From: Clytia hemisphaerica | Lineage: Eukaryota > Cnidaria > Hydrozoa > Leptothecata > Clytiidae | Length of the DNA: 64,000 nt | Assembly: GCA_902728285.1 (NCBI GenBank) | Contig: CACVBU010000276.1 | Location: 1,030,458 to 1,094,457 of the forward strand | Direction: 5' to 3' | Part shown: positions 39,701-49,697 of the stretch, one piece after another | Layout of the letters: each line of letters starts with the position of its first letter | Numbering within the stretch: position 1 is the stretch's first letter | The notes under the pieces: model-generated | Database searches by the model: none | The model's input: the letters and a program-made list of their open reading frames with translations, nothing else | Told to the model about the DNA's origin: nothing | Program-made: the position numbers and the translations under genes

Positions 39701-42700
39701 TCCAGGCTGCCAGCCTCGTTTTGGTGAAAAACTCGTCCCCAGGCCCCAAAAATCAAAATTTTCAAAAAATGAAAAAAACACCCCCAGATATTCACCCAAG
39801 GAACAAGTGTGCCAAATTTCAGCCAAATCCGACCTTTTTTGAAGTGTCCAGGCTGCCAGCCTCGTTTTGGTGAAAAAACTCGTCCCCAGGCCCAAAAAAT
39901 CAAAATTTTCAAAAAATGAAAAAAAAACACCCCCAGATATTCACCCAAGGAAACAAGTGTGCCAAATTTCAGTCAAATCCGACCTTTTTTGAAGTGTCCA
40001 GGCTGCCCCAAAGTTTTAGCCTCGTTTTGGCGAAAAACTCGTCCCCAGGCCCCAAAAATCAAAATTTTCAAAAAATGAAAAAAACACCCCCAGATATTCA
40101 CCCAAGGAACAAGTGTGCCAAATTTCAGCCAAATCCGACCTTTTTTGAAGTGTCCAGGCTGCCCCAAAGTTTTAGCCTCGTTTTGGCGAAAAACTCGTCC
40201 CCAGGCCCCAAAAATCAAAATTTTCAAAAAAATGAAAAAAACACCCCCAGATATTCACCCAAGGAACAAGTGTGCCAAATTTCAGCCAAATCGGACCTTT
40301 TTTGAAGTGCCCAGCCTGCCCTAAAGTTTCCGGACGGACATACAGACATACATACAGACAGACAGACATACAGACATTCTCAGATTATAGCTCAACTGAA
40401 GTTGAGAATAGAACGCGCGCGAAAAAACAATGCAATGACTTCTTTTTCGAAATGACAAAAAAACACCCTTTCCAGCAGACGCTTGATGATGGTCTAAAAA
40501 AATATTTCTTTACCATCAAAATATACCGTATTTCTGCAAAATAAAGACAATAATCAAACTGCGAAATTCATGTAACTAAGAAAGTACGAAAATAAAATTT
40601 AATTTCAACTCTCGATTTTAATTTTCAACTCGCGATTTTAATTTGCAACTCGCATTTTTAATTTTTCAACTCGCGATTTTGATTTGCAACTCGCACTTTT
40701 GATTTTTCAACTCGCGATTTTAATTTGCAACTCGCACTTTTGATTTTTCAACTCGCGATTTTAATTTGCAACTCGCACTTTTGATTTTTCAACTCGCGAT
40801 TTTAATTTGCAACTCGCACTTTTAATTTTTCAACTCGCGATTTTAATTTGCAACTCGCACTTTTGATTTTTCAACTCGCGATTTTAATTTGCAACTCGCA
40901 CTTTTGATTTTGCAACTCGCACTTTTGATTATTCAACTCGCGATTTTAATTTGCAACTCGCACTTTTGATTTTTCAACTCGCGATTTTAATTTGCAACTC
41001 GCATTTTTAATTTTTCAACTCGCGATTTTGATTTGCAACTCGCACTTTTGATTTTTCAACTCGCGATTTTAATTTGCAAACTCGCACTTTTGATTTTGCA
41101 ACTCGCACTTTGATTATTCAACTCGCGATTTTAATTTGCAACTCGCACTTTTGATTTTTCAACTCGCGATTTTAATTTGCAACTCGCATTTTTAATTTTT
41201 CAACTCGCGATTTTGATTTGCAACTCGCACTTTTGATTTTTCAACTCGCGATTTTAATTTGCAACTCGCACTTTTGATTTTTCAACTCGCGATTTTAATT
41301 TTCAACTCGCACTTTTGATTTTTCAACTCGCGATTTTAATTTGCAACTCGCACTTTTAATTTTTCAACTCGCGATTTTTAATTTGCAACTCGCACACTTT
41401 TAATTTTTCCAACTCGCGATTTTAATTTGCAACTCGCACTTTTGATTTTTCAACTCGCGATTTTAATTTGCAACTCGCACTTTTGATTTTTCAACTCGCG
41501 ATTTTTGCAACTTTCATCGTTTAAATTGCAACTCGCGATTTTAATCTGCAACTCGCGATTTTGATATCTTAACGTGAAGTTTTCAACTCGCAACTCGCAC
41601 TTTTATTTGGTTAAAATAGCAACTCGTAACTCGCAACTCGCATATTTGATAGCAACTCGCAACTCGTAGGACCAACTCGCAACTCGTATGTTAAAAATCC
41701 ACCTTTTCGGATGCAGGCAAAGTCAACAAAGGTTGCGGATAAGAAATTTGGACAAGAAGGTCGCGTAGAGTTCACTTTTCGAAATCATAATATTAGACAG
41801 TTCTAAGGTAAACATGCGAGAATAAACCTCGCGAAAAAAAAAGAATGCACGAGAATTCATTATTTTGGACAAAGACGTCCCCTATCAATTTTAGATTAAA
41901 AGTAAACTATTGCTATAGTCTAAGACAAATCACTATCTAAGAAAAACAGTAAGCCCAAAGCCGAAGAAAATTCGCAAACGGGTTTTTTACAGAAAAAGGT
42001 TTGCAGTCGGCAGAGTTTTTCGAACTTCTACCGCCGATTTTTTTCCATATACCGCTATTACGGCTGTAAACTTCGCACACATATATTTTCCCGCCTTACC
42101 ATCCCTGTAAAAGACGATAACATCGTCTAGATTGAAAGCCGAAAATATTTTACGAATAACAGATTCTGATTTAATCTTTTTTTGATAACATAATAACATA
42201 ATACTTTGGGGATTCACCCAAGTACCTGACAACTTCATCCAGGTAGATCCTAACACCTTGCGGATAATGAGTCAACAATTTCATCTTTTGAAGGAAAAAG
42301 TCTTTGTCAGCATTACCGTATGGTGATTTCATCAATTCGTTACCAATCTATGGGGAAATGTGAAGAATGCCATCAAAAGTTTCATTATAATTCTTTGAAA
42401 AGTGAGAAGATGAAAACAAAACACAAATAGGAACATTATTAAAACACTTCAGGAAATTAATTGAGGTCCGACATAAAATAAAGACTAGAACTATCGAATT
42501 CACAATCGATAAAAACATAAAGTAGTATATAGGCACACTGCTGATGATCAGATTCGTTGAAACTAAGAACAAACCTGAAATCGATATACCGAATAAAATG
42601 TAATGGAAAGTAATGGAAATGGAATTACAAATTATGAAGTAGTCTAGATTCAAATCTCCTTGAGCTTCGTTTGGTAAAAACGGTATATTTTCGGATTTTC

Positions 42701-44306
42701 ACGTTTCAGGTTCAAGATCAAACGAGGTATACACACCTTCCAAATCATTTCAGAGAGTTTATTAGGCATTTTGGTGATAGGTAGGAAAACCATCGATAAT
42801 TCCTTCTTTGTTTTTGCATGAAAGAAACATTCTTTGACCAGTTTACTCACAAGACACGTGTGAAGTAGTTGAAGCGGGAGGGCGTGGTTCTCTTGAGCTG
42901 AAATCGAAATTATTATAGTAATATTGTAATAAATATGTCGTTCTTTGTTAGGGTTAGGTTTAGGATTTGTCATTCTTTTTATCGCTTTTTAATAGTTATT
43001 TGTCGTTCTTTTTAGATGATCTGGAAACGTTAGATGAACAGTCTCCAAGGCATCAATCTAATTTTCATTAATTATTTCTAAATGTAACCTGCCTCGTTTT
43101 CAAACCATTACCAAGGTGATTAATTCTTTGAGTCTCCAGGTATTACTTCTATAAATAGCATAAAAGTTCTTTTGAACTCCTCTGGGAATCAATTACCATA
43201 GCAGTATTTTGAAATGAAGTAAGCGTTACTTATTGATGGTAAGTGAATATTTCCAGCTATAATAAGAAGAAGACGTATTTCCTTTCTATATTATCATCAA
43301 AGAAAACATTCCAGTAATCGAAAAGTATGGACGCTTTGAGGAAGCTAAAAACAAAAAAGTAAAGAGAGATGAACATACCAGTAGGATAGATCTCTCCGAA
43401 CTGTTCATGAATCTGTTGAAATAGCGGCGATCCAGCATAATGAAAACCACGGTTCATCGGTACCTTCTTACGTACGCGCGCTACGGACACCACTTGCGCA
43501 CTGGTTACGTAATGACGTTTATACGCTCTCGAGTTTTCCGCTTCCTCTTCACGTACGCAATACGTGGAAATCGCCGGAACTGTCCATGAGAGTTTACCAG
43601 CATTCGGATCATGGGCTTTGTCCGAATCATCCGATAAAATGACGTCATCATCGTCATTGTTGTTGTTTTCTTCTCCATTGGTTACGGTCAAGGTGTTTAG
43701 ACGGTCTGACGTTTGTTGAGATTGAATTGATGTATTTGTTTCAAGAACGGTTTTATCGCCAATATTTCCCGTTGAAGTGTTTACTGTTTTTTCAGTTTCA
43801 AGAGTTTTATCTCCATCATAAAGAGTTTGTGTGTTACGCTTTAGAGTATTAACATTTTGAGACGAGGACTGGCGATATGGTGCCAAGTTGATGGTTTTAC
43901 TATGGTGAGTTTCATTAATATTAGGACACTCCTCAACGTCTTGTGAAAAGATATTTGCATTTCGATTTGAGTTCGATGAGATATTAAAAGAATCAAAGCT
44001 ATGGTTTAAAGTCTCGTTTACATTAGCTTGAGTTATCAAGTAAGAAGTTGATGAAGAGTCATATAGATCAACATCTTGCTCAACTTTGATATTACCAGGT
44101 TTGCGGGTGAATTGAAGTGTTGAATCTTCATTTTGGGTTGCATTACCAAAGCTAGACTCAGAAGAGTTTCTATTGGAGTAAATGGTTCCATCTAGGCTGG
44201 ACTCTTGGCAATAAATTGATCCATTTAGACTGGATACTTGTTCAGGAGTTGCAGATTCAGGCTCTTCACTCTTGATTTGATGTTTTTGATGAAAGGTTTC
44301 AGTCAT
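27793..44306 (-). CDS. TAF1A: TAF1A-like RNA polymerase I TBP-associated factor, 9 coding exons, greatly extended
   Basis: Coding exons: 43379-44306, 42737-42897, 42226-42347, 36137-36390, 35326-35527, 32299-32432, 31581-31722, 30642-30763, 27793-30131. They total 4404 nt, exactly 1468 codons including stop. The ATG at 44306 directly follows an in-frame TGA. Residues about 290-700 match TAF1A, the HAT/TPR-like subunit of SL1/TIF-IB at rDNA promoters: EMIWKIGNEL (human EIIWKLGSEI), TWDLLLPKYMEIFSSY (human VWDPFVKSYVEMLEFY), NPSNDLLQSYMGYLRKS (human VPSHKLMLEFHTLLRKS) and YWFDLHYQ. Human sequences are recalled. Human TAF1A is about 450 residues; here about 280 S/N/D-rich residues precede the core, and one 2.3-kb exon adds about 770 acidic then basic residues. 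That exon has no early ATG and joins in phase (T + TG), so it is treated as part of this gene. The GTACTT donor of exon 3 is weak. The 5.8-kb intron 3 holds the satellite-armed element. Confidence 0.8.
30208..30438. mobile_element. MITE with TACCTTAAGRGRACTTATTTTGG-type ends (copy 1)
   Basis: Left TACCATAAGGGAACTTATTT and right the inverse of TACCTTAAGAGGACTTATTT. The inside repeats AATTTTGGCGGGAACTAATT. It occupies most of the last TAF1A-like intron (30132-30641). Confidence 0.7.
31869..32092. mobile_element. short MITE, TTAA/AGGTTTTG family (copy 2)
   Basis: Begins TTAAAGGTTTTATTCTTAAA and ends AAAACAAAACCTTTAA; inverse orientation to copies 1 and 3 inside. TTAA occurs at both borders. Intron of the TAF1A-like gene. 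Confidence 0.65.
32822..33020. mobile_element. MITE with ~45-bp inverted ends containing TTACGTCACGAACATCACTT
   Basis: Left AATAGACCTTTTCATAAATT then TACGTCACGAACATCACTTG; the right end is the near-perfect inverse. Intron of the TAF1A-like gene. The TGACGTAA core on both arms resembles a CREB/ATF site, which may be chance. Diverged relative at 43084-43229. Confidence 0.8.
34030..34570. repeat. three diverged tandem copies of a ~175-bp unit
   Basis: GGAGATAATxxxGATxAAGC plus AAATGGAAATTxxTCAAG recurs at about 34040, 34211 and 34394, with CAGCTCCTATGTAAATTTGA and TGATTTTTTCTAGACTTG downstream each time. Intron of the TAF1A-like gene. Confidence 0.8.
35654..35840. repeat. dispersed repeat, inverse copy of 9480-9770
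   Basis: CTGTATACAGACC, CTCATTGCCGTAGAAGG, ACCGACCGCTGCGATGG and TACGAAACGATAAACGTGAG match 9480-9770 on the other strand. Lies in the TAF1A-like intron between exons 4 and 5. Confidence 0.55.
35951..36125. mobile_element. MITE with TTACCTTATTACACGAA ends
   Basis: Left TTACCTTATTACACGAACAT and right the inverse of TTACCGTATTACACGAATAC; TTAACACG is also inverted inside. It ends 12 bp from exon 36137-36390 of the TAF1A-like gene, right next to the splice donor. Confidence 0.75.
36446..36668. mobile_element. short MITE, TTAA/AGGTTTTG family (copy 3)
   Basis: Begins TTAAAGGTTTTGTTATTTAA and ends AAAGCCTTTAA. The internal sequence is the reverse complement of 31869-32092. TTAA at both borders suggests TTAA-targeted insertion. 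Confidence 0.65.
36840..37140. repeat. left satellite arm, 41-bp alternating unit
   Basis: Alternates GCGAGTTGCAAATTAAAATC (20 bp) with GCGAGTTGAAAAATCAAAAG plus T (21 bp), about 300 bp in total. Orientation is opposite to 40600-41570. Confidence 0.9.
37240..37445. mobile_element. MITE with AATACCCTGGYRTTGGCTG ends inside the foldback element
   Basis: Left AATACCCTGGCATTGGCTGG and right CAGCCAACACCAGGGTATT are inverted over 19 bp with two mismatches. About 205 bp, no coding capacity. Confidence 0.65.
37760..37782. repeat. poly-G tract of about 20 bases
   Basis: CCCC followed by an uninterrupted run of about 20 G, an exceptional tract in AT-rich DNA. The length could be affected by sequencing error. 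Confidence 0.85.
38370..38690. repeat. irregular array of TTTCGAGTTATTT words
   Basis: CGAGTTATTT or its close variants occur about eight times, separated by TTCCTTTAAATT-like spacers. It resembles the GAGTTG words of the outer satellites but has another period. Confidence 0.6.
39421..40330. repeat. six tandem copies of a ~152-bp unit ending in a CAGA/GGAC microsatellite
   Basis: Each unit carries CTCGTCCCCAGGCCCCAAAA, ACACCCCCAGATATTCACCC and CCAAATCCGACCTTTTTTGA; units start near 39422, 39571, 39717, 39862, 40022 and 40179. The array runs into GGACGGACATACAGACATAC and further CAGA repeats to about 40378. The unit-then-microsatellite layout is like 566-1480. Confidence 0.9.
40600..41570. 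repeat. right satellite arm, 41-bp alternating unit, ~970 bp
   Basis: Reverse complement of the left arm: CAACTCGCGATTTTAATTTG alternates with CAACTCGCACTTTTGATTTT. More than 20 units with scattered slips, three times the length of the left arm. Not CRISPR: no unique spacers. Confidence 0.9.
43084..43229. mobile_element. diverged copy of the 32822-33020 MITE
   Basis: Shares CTGCCTCGTTTTCAAACCAT, TACCAAGGTGATTAA and, inverted, AATTACCATAGCAGTATTTT. Ends are eroded. First intron of the TAF1A-like gene. Confidence 0.6.
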
Positions 44307-44715
44307 TCAAAAAACCATGGATAATCTGTTTGTCTGTTTATTTTCTACAGTTTTTCTTTCTTTTATATTTTTCTGTAATAAAAAGAAGAATCAAAGTTAT
44401 TGGGAAAAAAAATTTCTGTATTTTAAATGAAGATTAGTTTCAAAAAGCTTTTAGCCTTTAATCGCCTAACATGATTATGGGAAATATTTTGAACACTGAT
44501 CACAACCAAGGCTAAAAGAGCCATAAAGAAGAAAACGATAAAGGATTATTTCAATATTTTCAATAATTATGAATACAATAAATGCAACTGTCAACAAGAA
44601 AAAATACAAAATTCAATATATTTAAGTGCAAAAATTACTAAATGAGAATTCCTTCTTAGGCACAGAGAAATCAGGAAAACAGTAGAGCTTTATCGACTTG
44701 TGTGTCTAAAAAGGG

Positions 44716-44721
44716 TTTATT
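44716..44721 (-). promoter_or_regulatory. candidate AATAAA polyadenylation signal of the TDRD3-like gene
   Basis: AATAAA on the minus strand, 143-148 nt downstream of the TDRD3-like stop codon and about 400 bp before the TAF1A-like start. Position and sequence fit, but the region is AT-rich, so chance occurrence is possible. Confidence 0.4.
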
Positions 44722-44863
44722 AAAAAAATACAGGTAGAATGAGAAAAACTCATGACGGGAGAAATCGAGTAGATAATTCATCTGCAACGAGAAAAAAAAT
44801 TATTGAACACGATTCCTAATATTTCAAACATAATGAAAAACCATAGAAAGGACTATTTCAAAA

Positions 44864-47800
44864 TCACGGGCCTTGATGAGAATATTCATTAAACCCAGGA
44901 GGGAATTTCTGTTGATGTTGGCCAGAATTTTGTTGAAAGTTTTGTTGTCGTTGATTCGGAAAGTGTTGTTGATACATCATGAACTGTTGTTGCTGTTGTT
45001 GCTGTTGTTGCATGAAGTTGGGGTTCATTTGGAAGCCTGGTGGTTGTTGAGGATAGTTTGAAGAATCTGCTCCAGTGATGTTTGGGTTCATCATATATTG
45101 GTAATGCATTGATAACATCATTTGTTGTTCTGCAGTTAGACCGTAGTTTGAGGGATTCGGGGGGTTGCCAGTGAGGCCGGGTGGAGGCATGTGTGGTGGG
45201 TGGGCGGATTGTAGTTGAGGGCTGGGTTGGTTGATGTTTAAGTTAGTTTTCAGCATTTGTGTTAAGTGGTTTGTCGCGGCTTCGTTTTGGTTTCGTTGAT
45301 CTTGTGAAGAGAATGGATCTGATTGTTTGGTATTTCCTCCGTTACCATGAGTAGATTCACGGTTGTCGTGATCTAGTTGTTGTTTCTGCCCATGATAGTC
45401 ACTTTGTTTGCCAGTAAGGTATTCTTTCTTTACGTCTTGTTTCCGCTCGCTCTGATGATCATCCCTCTTGCTGCCGCCTTTATCTTTTTGATTATCCTTG
45501 CGCTCATAACTTCTTTTATTACTACCACGGTCATTGTAATACCCATCATCGAAACCATCATAGTATTTATCGTCGCGATAACTTTGCTTGCTGACATGAC
45601 CTGACTGCTTGTCACCGTGACCCGATTTCTTGTCGTTACCCGAATAATCTCTATCGTCATAGTATGTATCGTCGCGATAATTTTGCTTGCTGCGATATCC
45701 TGACTGCTTGTTGCCGTGACCCGATTTTTTGTCGTTGCCCGAATAATCTCTGTCGTCATAGTATGCATCGTCGCGATAACTTTGTTTGTTGCCATGTCCT
45801 GACTGTTTGTCGCCGTGACGCGATTTCTTGTCGTTGCCCGAATAATCTCTGTCGTCGTAACCATATTCGTAGTCGTAATCGTCGTATCTATCGCTACGAT
45901 AACCATACTTCTTTCCAACTTGAGGATCCTTCTTAGAGTCGCGATCATCGTAACTCGTGTATCTGCTATCGCCTTGATACCCCCAACGTCTGTCGCTGTC
46001 CTTGGAGTACTCGCCAGACTTGGCGTTTCTGACATCTCCCTGTTGCGTATATCTAACTTCCCGATCTTTCTTAAAGTCCTTTGAATCGTATCTTTTATCA
46101 TCCTCGTATATCTTCTTCTTTGTATCGCGACCAGGACCACGCTCACCTTTCTTCATATCTTGAGAAGCGCCCTGTTTGCTTTCCTTAGAGTAATCTTGGC
46201 GTTTTTTATCCTCTTCCTTGGCTTTATTTGTGCCTTGTTTCTCATTTTCTTTTTTATCTTCACGATACGGTTTTTTGCTACCTTCCATTTTTTGGTTTTC
46301 ACCGCGACGTTGATATTTATTATCGTCATGATCATTGCGGCGAGTATCTTTCTTATCTTCGTAATAACCTTTCCGACTGTCCCTCGAGTCTTCATAATTA
46401 TCACGGCGATAATCTTTAATATCTTGTTGATGATTACGACGATCACTTCTTGCATCTCCTCTATAATTACGGCGGTAATCCTGACTCTGGTCACCTTTCA
46501 TATCATGGTTGTTATTACGGCGATTATCTTTGCTATCTTCTCGTTGGTTTGATCGATCTGTCTTCTCATTACGGCGAAAATCTTTTCTGTCCTCTCGTTG
46601 GTTCTGCCGATCACTTTTTATATCTTCCCTATCATTACGGCGGTAATCTTTGCTATCTTCACGTTGGTTGCGCCGATCACCGCGATCATTAAGACGATAC
46701 TCGTCACTGTAATCATTTCGACGATCAAATCTTTTACCATCTTCTGTTTTTCCCTTTGATGTTCCTTGTTGTGTCACCTTCTCAAATTCGTTCTGGTCCT
46801 GTTTTTTGTTCCCTGCCTGTTGTTGTCGTTGTTGTTGAGCGGGTATTTGTTTCTCATCTTTACGGTTTCCAGTCGACTTATTGTCACGTGAATCTCGATC
46901 AAAATCACGTGAATTCTTGCCAAAATCACGATTTTTCTGATGCTGATCACGTGGAGCATCTCCTTTCTCCTTGCGAGCAGTAGCGCCAGATTTTCCAATA
47001 CTGTTATCGTACTTTCTTGAATCCGTATCATTCTTCTGCTTATAATTTTGGGTGGACTTGTTCACTTTTGCTGAATCACTTTGTTTCCCTTTTGTCTGTG
47101 GACCAATTGTATCTCCTTGTTGGCTTTTTGTTTGTGGACCAGTATTCGGTCGATCGTTGTAATAAGGTTTGTTTTGATTTTGTTTTGAATTATCAGTTCT
47201 TGGTTGTTCCTCGCTTCTTATATCTGAAAATGAATTGAAGATTTACACAAACCATACAAGTTTCAAATGAAGAACGTTCAAGAAAATTCAATCTCTAAAA
47301 TGAAAATTTAATACTCCTCTAACAGAAATCCTTTACTCTCTCGATTTTGAAAATTTGTTTTGAGCTACAACTATAACGGAGGCTACCTTAAGAGAAATAG
47401 TTTTGGCGGTTTTGTCCTTTTTTGAACAAATTTCTTTAATTTTACTATGGATTTTTCGATAAAATTGGCAAATACTGTTTTTCGCAGGTTCAAATTTTCG
47501 CGGTTTTGCCTAAAAAACGCGAGAAAAGTGAAAATTAGTTCCCGCAAAAATTAGTGTTCCCTTAAGGTAGCTAAAGGCATTATTCTAATCGAGATTATCA
47601 AATAATAAAACAATCAAATTGTACTTGATTGAGGAGGTTTTGAATAATCTTTTGTGGTGATTTCTTCTTGATACTTCGGAGCTCCTTTCCGTTTGGTTTT
47701 TTTATTGGGATCAAACTCAACAAATTGAGGTGCGTCAGAAGTCTTCTTTGATCTAAGAGAAGAACAAAACGAAAGATTTGCCCACTGATGACTTTACGAG

Positions 47801-49392
47801 TCGTACTTTTGTCTTAGAAATGGACACTCTGTCTTTGAAAGTACAATCTGTCCATTACAAGGGGACACCTGGCTCAGAAATGGAACAACATCATTGGAAA
47901 CCTTTGACCATAAATGGTTGTTCTTGGTTATAAGAATCAAATTAATCAAAAGATTCTAACAGATCTTCCATCCTGGTCAATTCAAGGTGCTATTTGGACA
48001 AGCTGGAGTTTTTACAAGCTCTTATGTGATTTGGTTGGTCGGTAAGTTAATTTCATTACTTTTTCTAAAGAACGCGTCATCTCTATTACTTCAAATGACC
48101 AATTAGTGAAGTATCTTATAAAAACTCCAGCTCATCCCGGGCTATTTGGGCTTTCCTTCATCTCCATTCGAATACCAAAGTTTGAGAGGAAAGACAAATC
48201 AAATCAAAATCAAATGAAATAAACAATTCACGTCGTCTTTTTCAGTGAATTAGATGCGTTCCATTTCTCTTTCATCTTCTGTACTTCACCACCAAGCATT
48301 TTGACATTCTGATCTTCCAAAAACAACACTCCATGTGATAAGGAAATTGTACCTGAAAAATCAAATACCGAGAAGCTAATCAGAGCTGTAGCAGCTGTGA
48401 AAACTCTTTCTTAGGCTAGAACAGCATTGTGTAAAAAGAAAATTGAAATAATTATACCCTCAAACATTGTCCAATTTTAACTCAACAAAGGAGAAAACTA
48501 ATGTATTTTAGAAGTATGACATATTTAGAATTTTCCAGGATTTATAGGGTTGTAAAAACAGAAAAAGCCAAAGCAATGTTTCTAAAAGTTGGAAAACTTC
48601 GAGGCGGGACTTTTATCAAAGCAAAGTCCATTAAATATTCATAAAAACAATCCAGACAAACCTTGCAGGCATAATTTAGTTCCAGGAACAATCGATAATT
48701 TCAGGCAACCAATTTGTTGAAACTCGACTGCCACACAATGAACCACGCCATCTGTAAGGTTCAACTTGATCATTCTTGGCGAACCTTGAGAATCTTGATT
48801 AATAGTTGGTGCGGTAATATTCCTGATTTTCTGGATCTGCATCACTATTGGACCTTCGATTGAGGGGACTTGACCTGCGGAGAACAACAAGAGAAAAGCT
48901 CTAAAAAGGGCACTAGTTTTGTCTTACAGTCACCTCTCTAATTCGATATTCAAGAGACTACGAGTTGTCATCGAATTAGAAAGAAGACTTGAATTATTTG
49001 CACTATTATCCAAATGAAGGGACCAATGCTCTAGTTCGAATTATAGAGATTCGAATTAGAAAGGTTCGAATTAGAGAGAGTCGACTGTAGTTGTAAGTAG
49101 GATTCGTTTCCAATACAACCAAGCACCTAAGAACCACTGCATTAGAAGGGATTAGGGTAAGGTTTAATGTACTCAAGTCGACTATTAAACATTTTAAGGA
49201 TTAGGATTGACAGGACTAACCAGAATTGATGTTCTCTGGAAGAATTTTGTCCCCAATATGTCTCAAATCCATTGCCAAAGCTGTAGTGGTTAGTTTAGAT
49301 AATGAAGGTTCTTTCTGCCCAGTGGCTGCTACACATTTCTGGTAACCTTCTTCTGATAGGTGCCAACCTTGTTCTCGTAGCTTCTCCAACAT
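44864..49392 (-). CDS. TDRD3: TDRD3-like protein with OB-fold but no Tudor or UBA domain, 5 coding exons
   Basis: Coding exons: 49221-49392, 48662-48874, 48232-48352, 47625-47752, 44864-47223. They total 2994 nt, 997 residues plus stop. The ATG at 49392 is the first after an in-frame TAA. Residues 1-170 are the RMI1_N/OB-fold of TDRD3: QGWHLSEEGYQKC, TALAMDLRHIGDKILP, VMQIQKIRNITAP and GGEVQKMKEKW closely match vertebrate TDRD3, the topoisomerase 3B partner that also binds mRNPs. After residue 211 one large exon encodes a K/R/D/N/S-rich tail. It has imperfect RRNDRED-like repeats, then three copies of a 33-residue unit starting DDRDYSGNDKKS, then a Q/N/P/M-rich C-terminus with a glutamine run. 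I see no UBA (MGFS-type) or Tudor motif in any frame between 44.3 and 49.2 kb. The donors of exons 3 (GTGAAT) and 4 (GTACAA) are weak, but their phases fit. An alternative 3' exon carrying Tudor outside the region cannot be excluded. Confidence 0.87.
47392..47571. mobile_element. MITE with GCTACCTTAAGRGAA ends (copy 2)
   Basis: GCTACCTTAAGAGAAATAG at the left and the inverse of GCTACCTTAAGGGAACAC at the right, with GGCGGTTTTG and CGCGGTTTTGCC inside. Lies in the last intron of the TDRD3-like gene. Confidence 0.7.
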
Positions 49393-49492
49393 TTTATTGA
49401 TTTTTTTGTTTAACTCTTATAATTCAGTACTGAAACGATAAATGAAACGAAACATGAAGATTTAAAAGGTTCATTACTTTACGTTAGCTTAA

Positions 49493-49694
49493 AGGCCGTT
49501 GTCCACTTGCGCGCGCTCCGATCGCACTTTTTCGAGCAAAGCTTCCATGCTATTGATCAAAGAAAAATGAAACAATTCCATTGGCGCGATTTGACGTAAC
49601 GGTTGAAAAAAGTTGAAATGTATTCCACTTTTTTCCGAGCTCGTGGTCAAAGACAAAAGGTGCGATCGCAGCGCGTGCTAGTGGAGACCAGCCT
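49493..49694. mobile_element. Harbinger-like MITE with TAA target duplication
   Basis: Ends AGGCCGTTGTCCACTTGCGC and inverse GTGGAGACCAGCCT, flanked by TAA (49490-49492, 49695-49697). Same family as 7886-8356. It lies about 100 bp upstream of the TDRD3-like start codon, so it may overlap that promoter. Confidence 0.72.
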
Positions 49695-49697
49695 TAA

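Larger units (their letters stand above)
36731..41693. mobile_element. ~5-kb foldback element with satellite-array arms, in TAF1A-like intron 3
   Basis: The outermost ~170 bp at each end are inverted copies: GAGTTGCGAGTTGGTCCTxC, CTATCAAATATGCGAGTTGC, CACGTTAAGAxATCAAAATC. Inside lie inverted satellite arrays, short on the left (36840-37140) and long on the right (40600-41570). The centre holds a MITE, a G tract, a TTTCGAGTTATTT-rich patch and a 152-bp tandem array. There is no coding frame of note. The target duplication is not clear; TAA occurs at both ends. Superfamily unknown. Confidence 0.75.

Noticed and set aside
39401..40544. Frames on both strands through the 152-bp array
   Set aside because: All are periodic products of the tandem units; both strands are equally open.
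40600..41570. CRISPR-like direct repeats
   Set aside because: The spacers are not unique, the period is 20/21 bp, the DNA is eukaryotic with introns, and there are no cas genes.
45377..46552. Plus-strand frames of 75-130 residues that look hydrophobic or Ile/Val-rich
   Set aside because: They are antisense shadows of the charged low-complexity TDRD3-like exon; Asp/Arg/Asn codons read backwards give Ile/Val/Leu-type codons.
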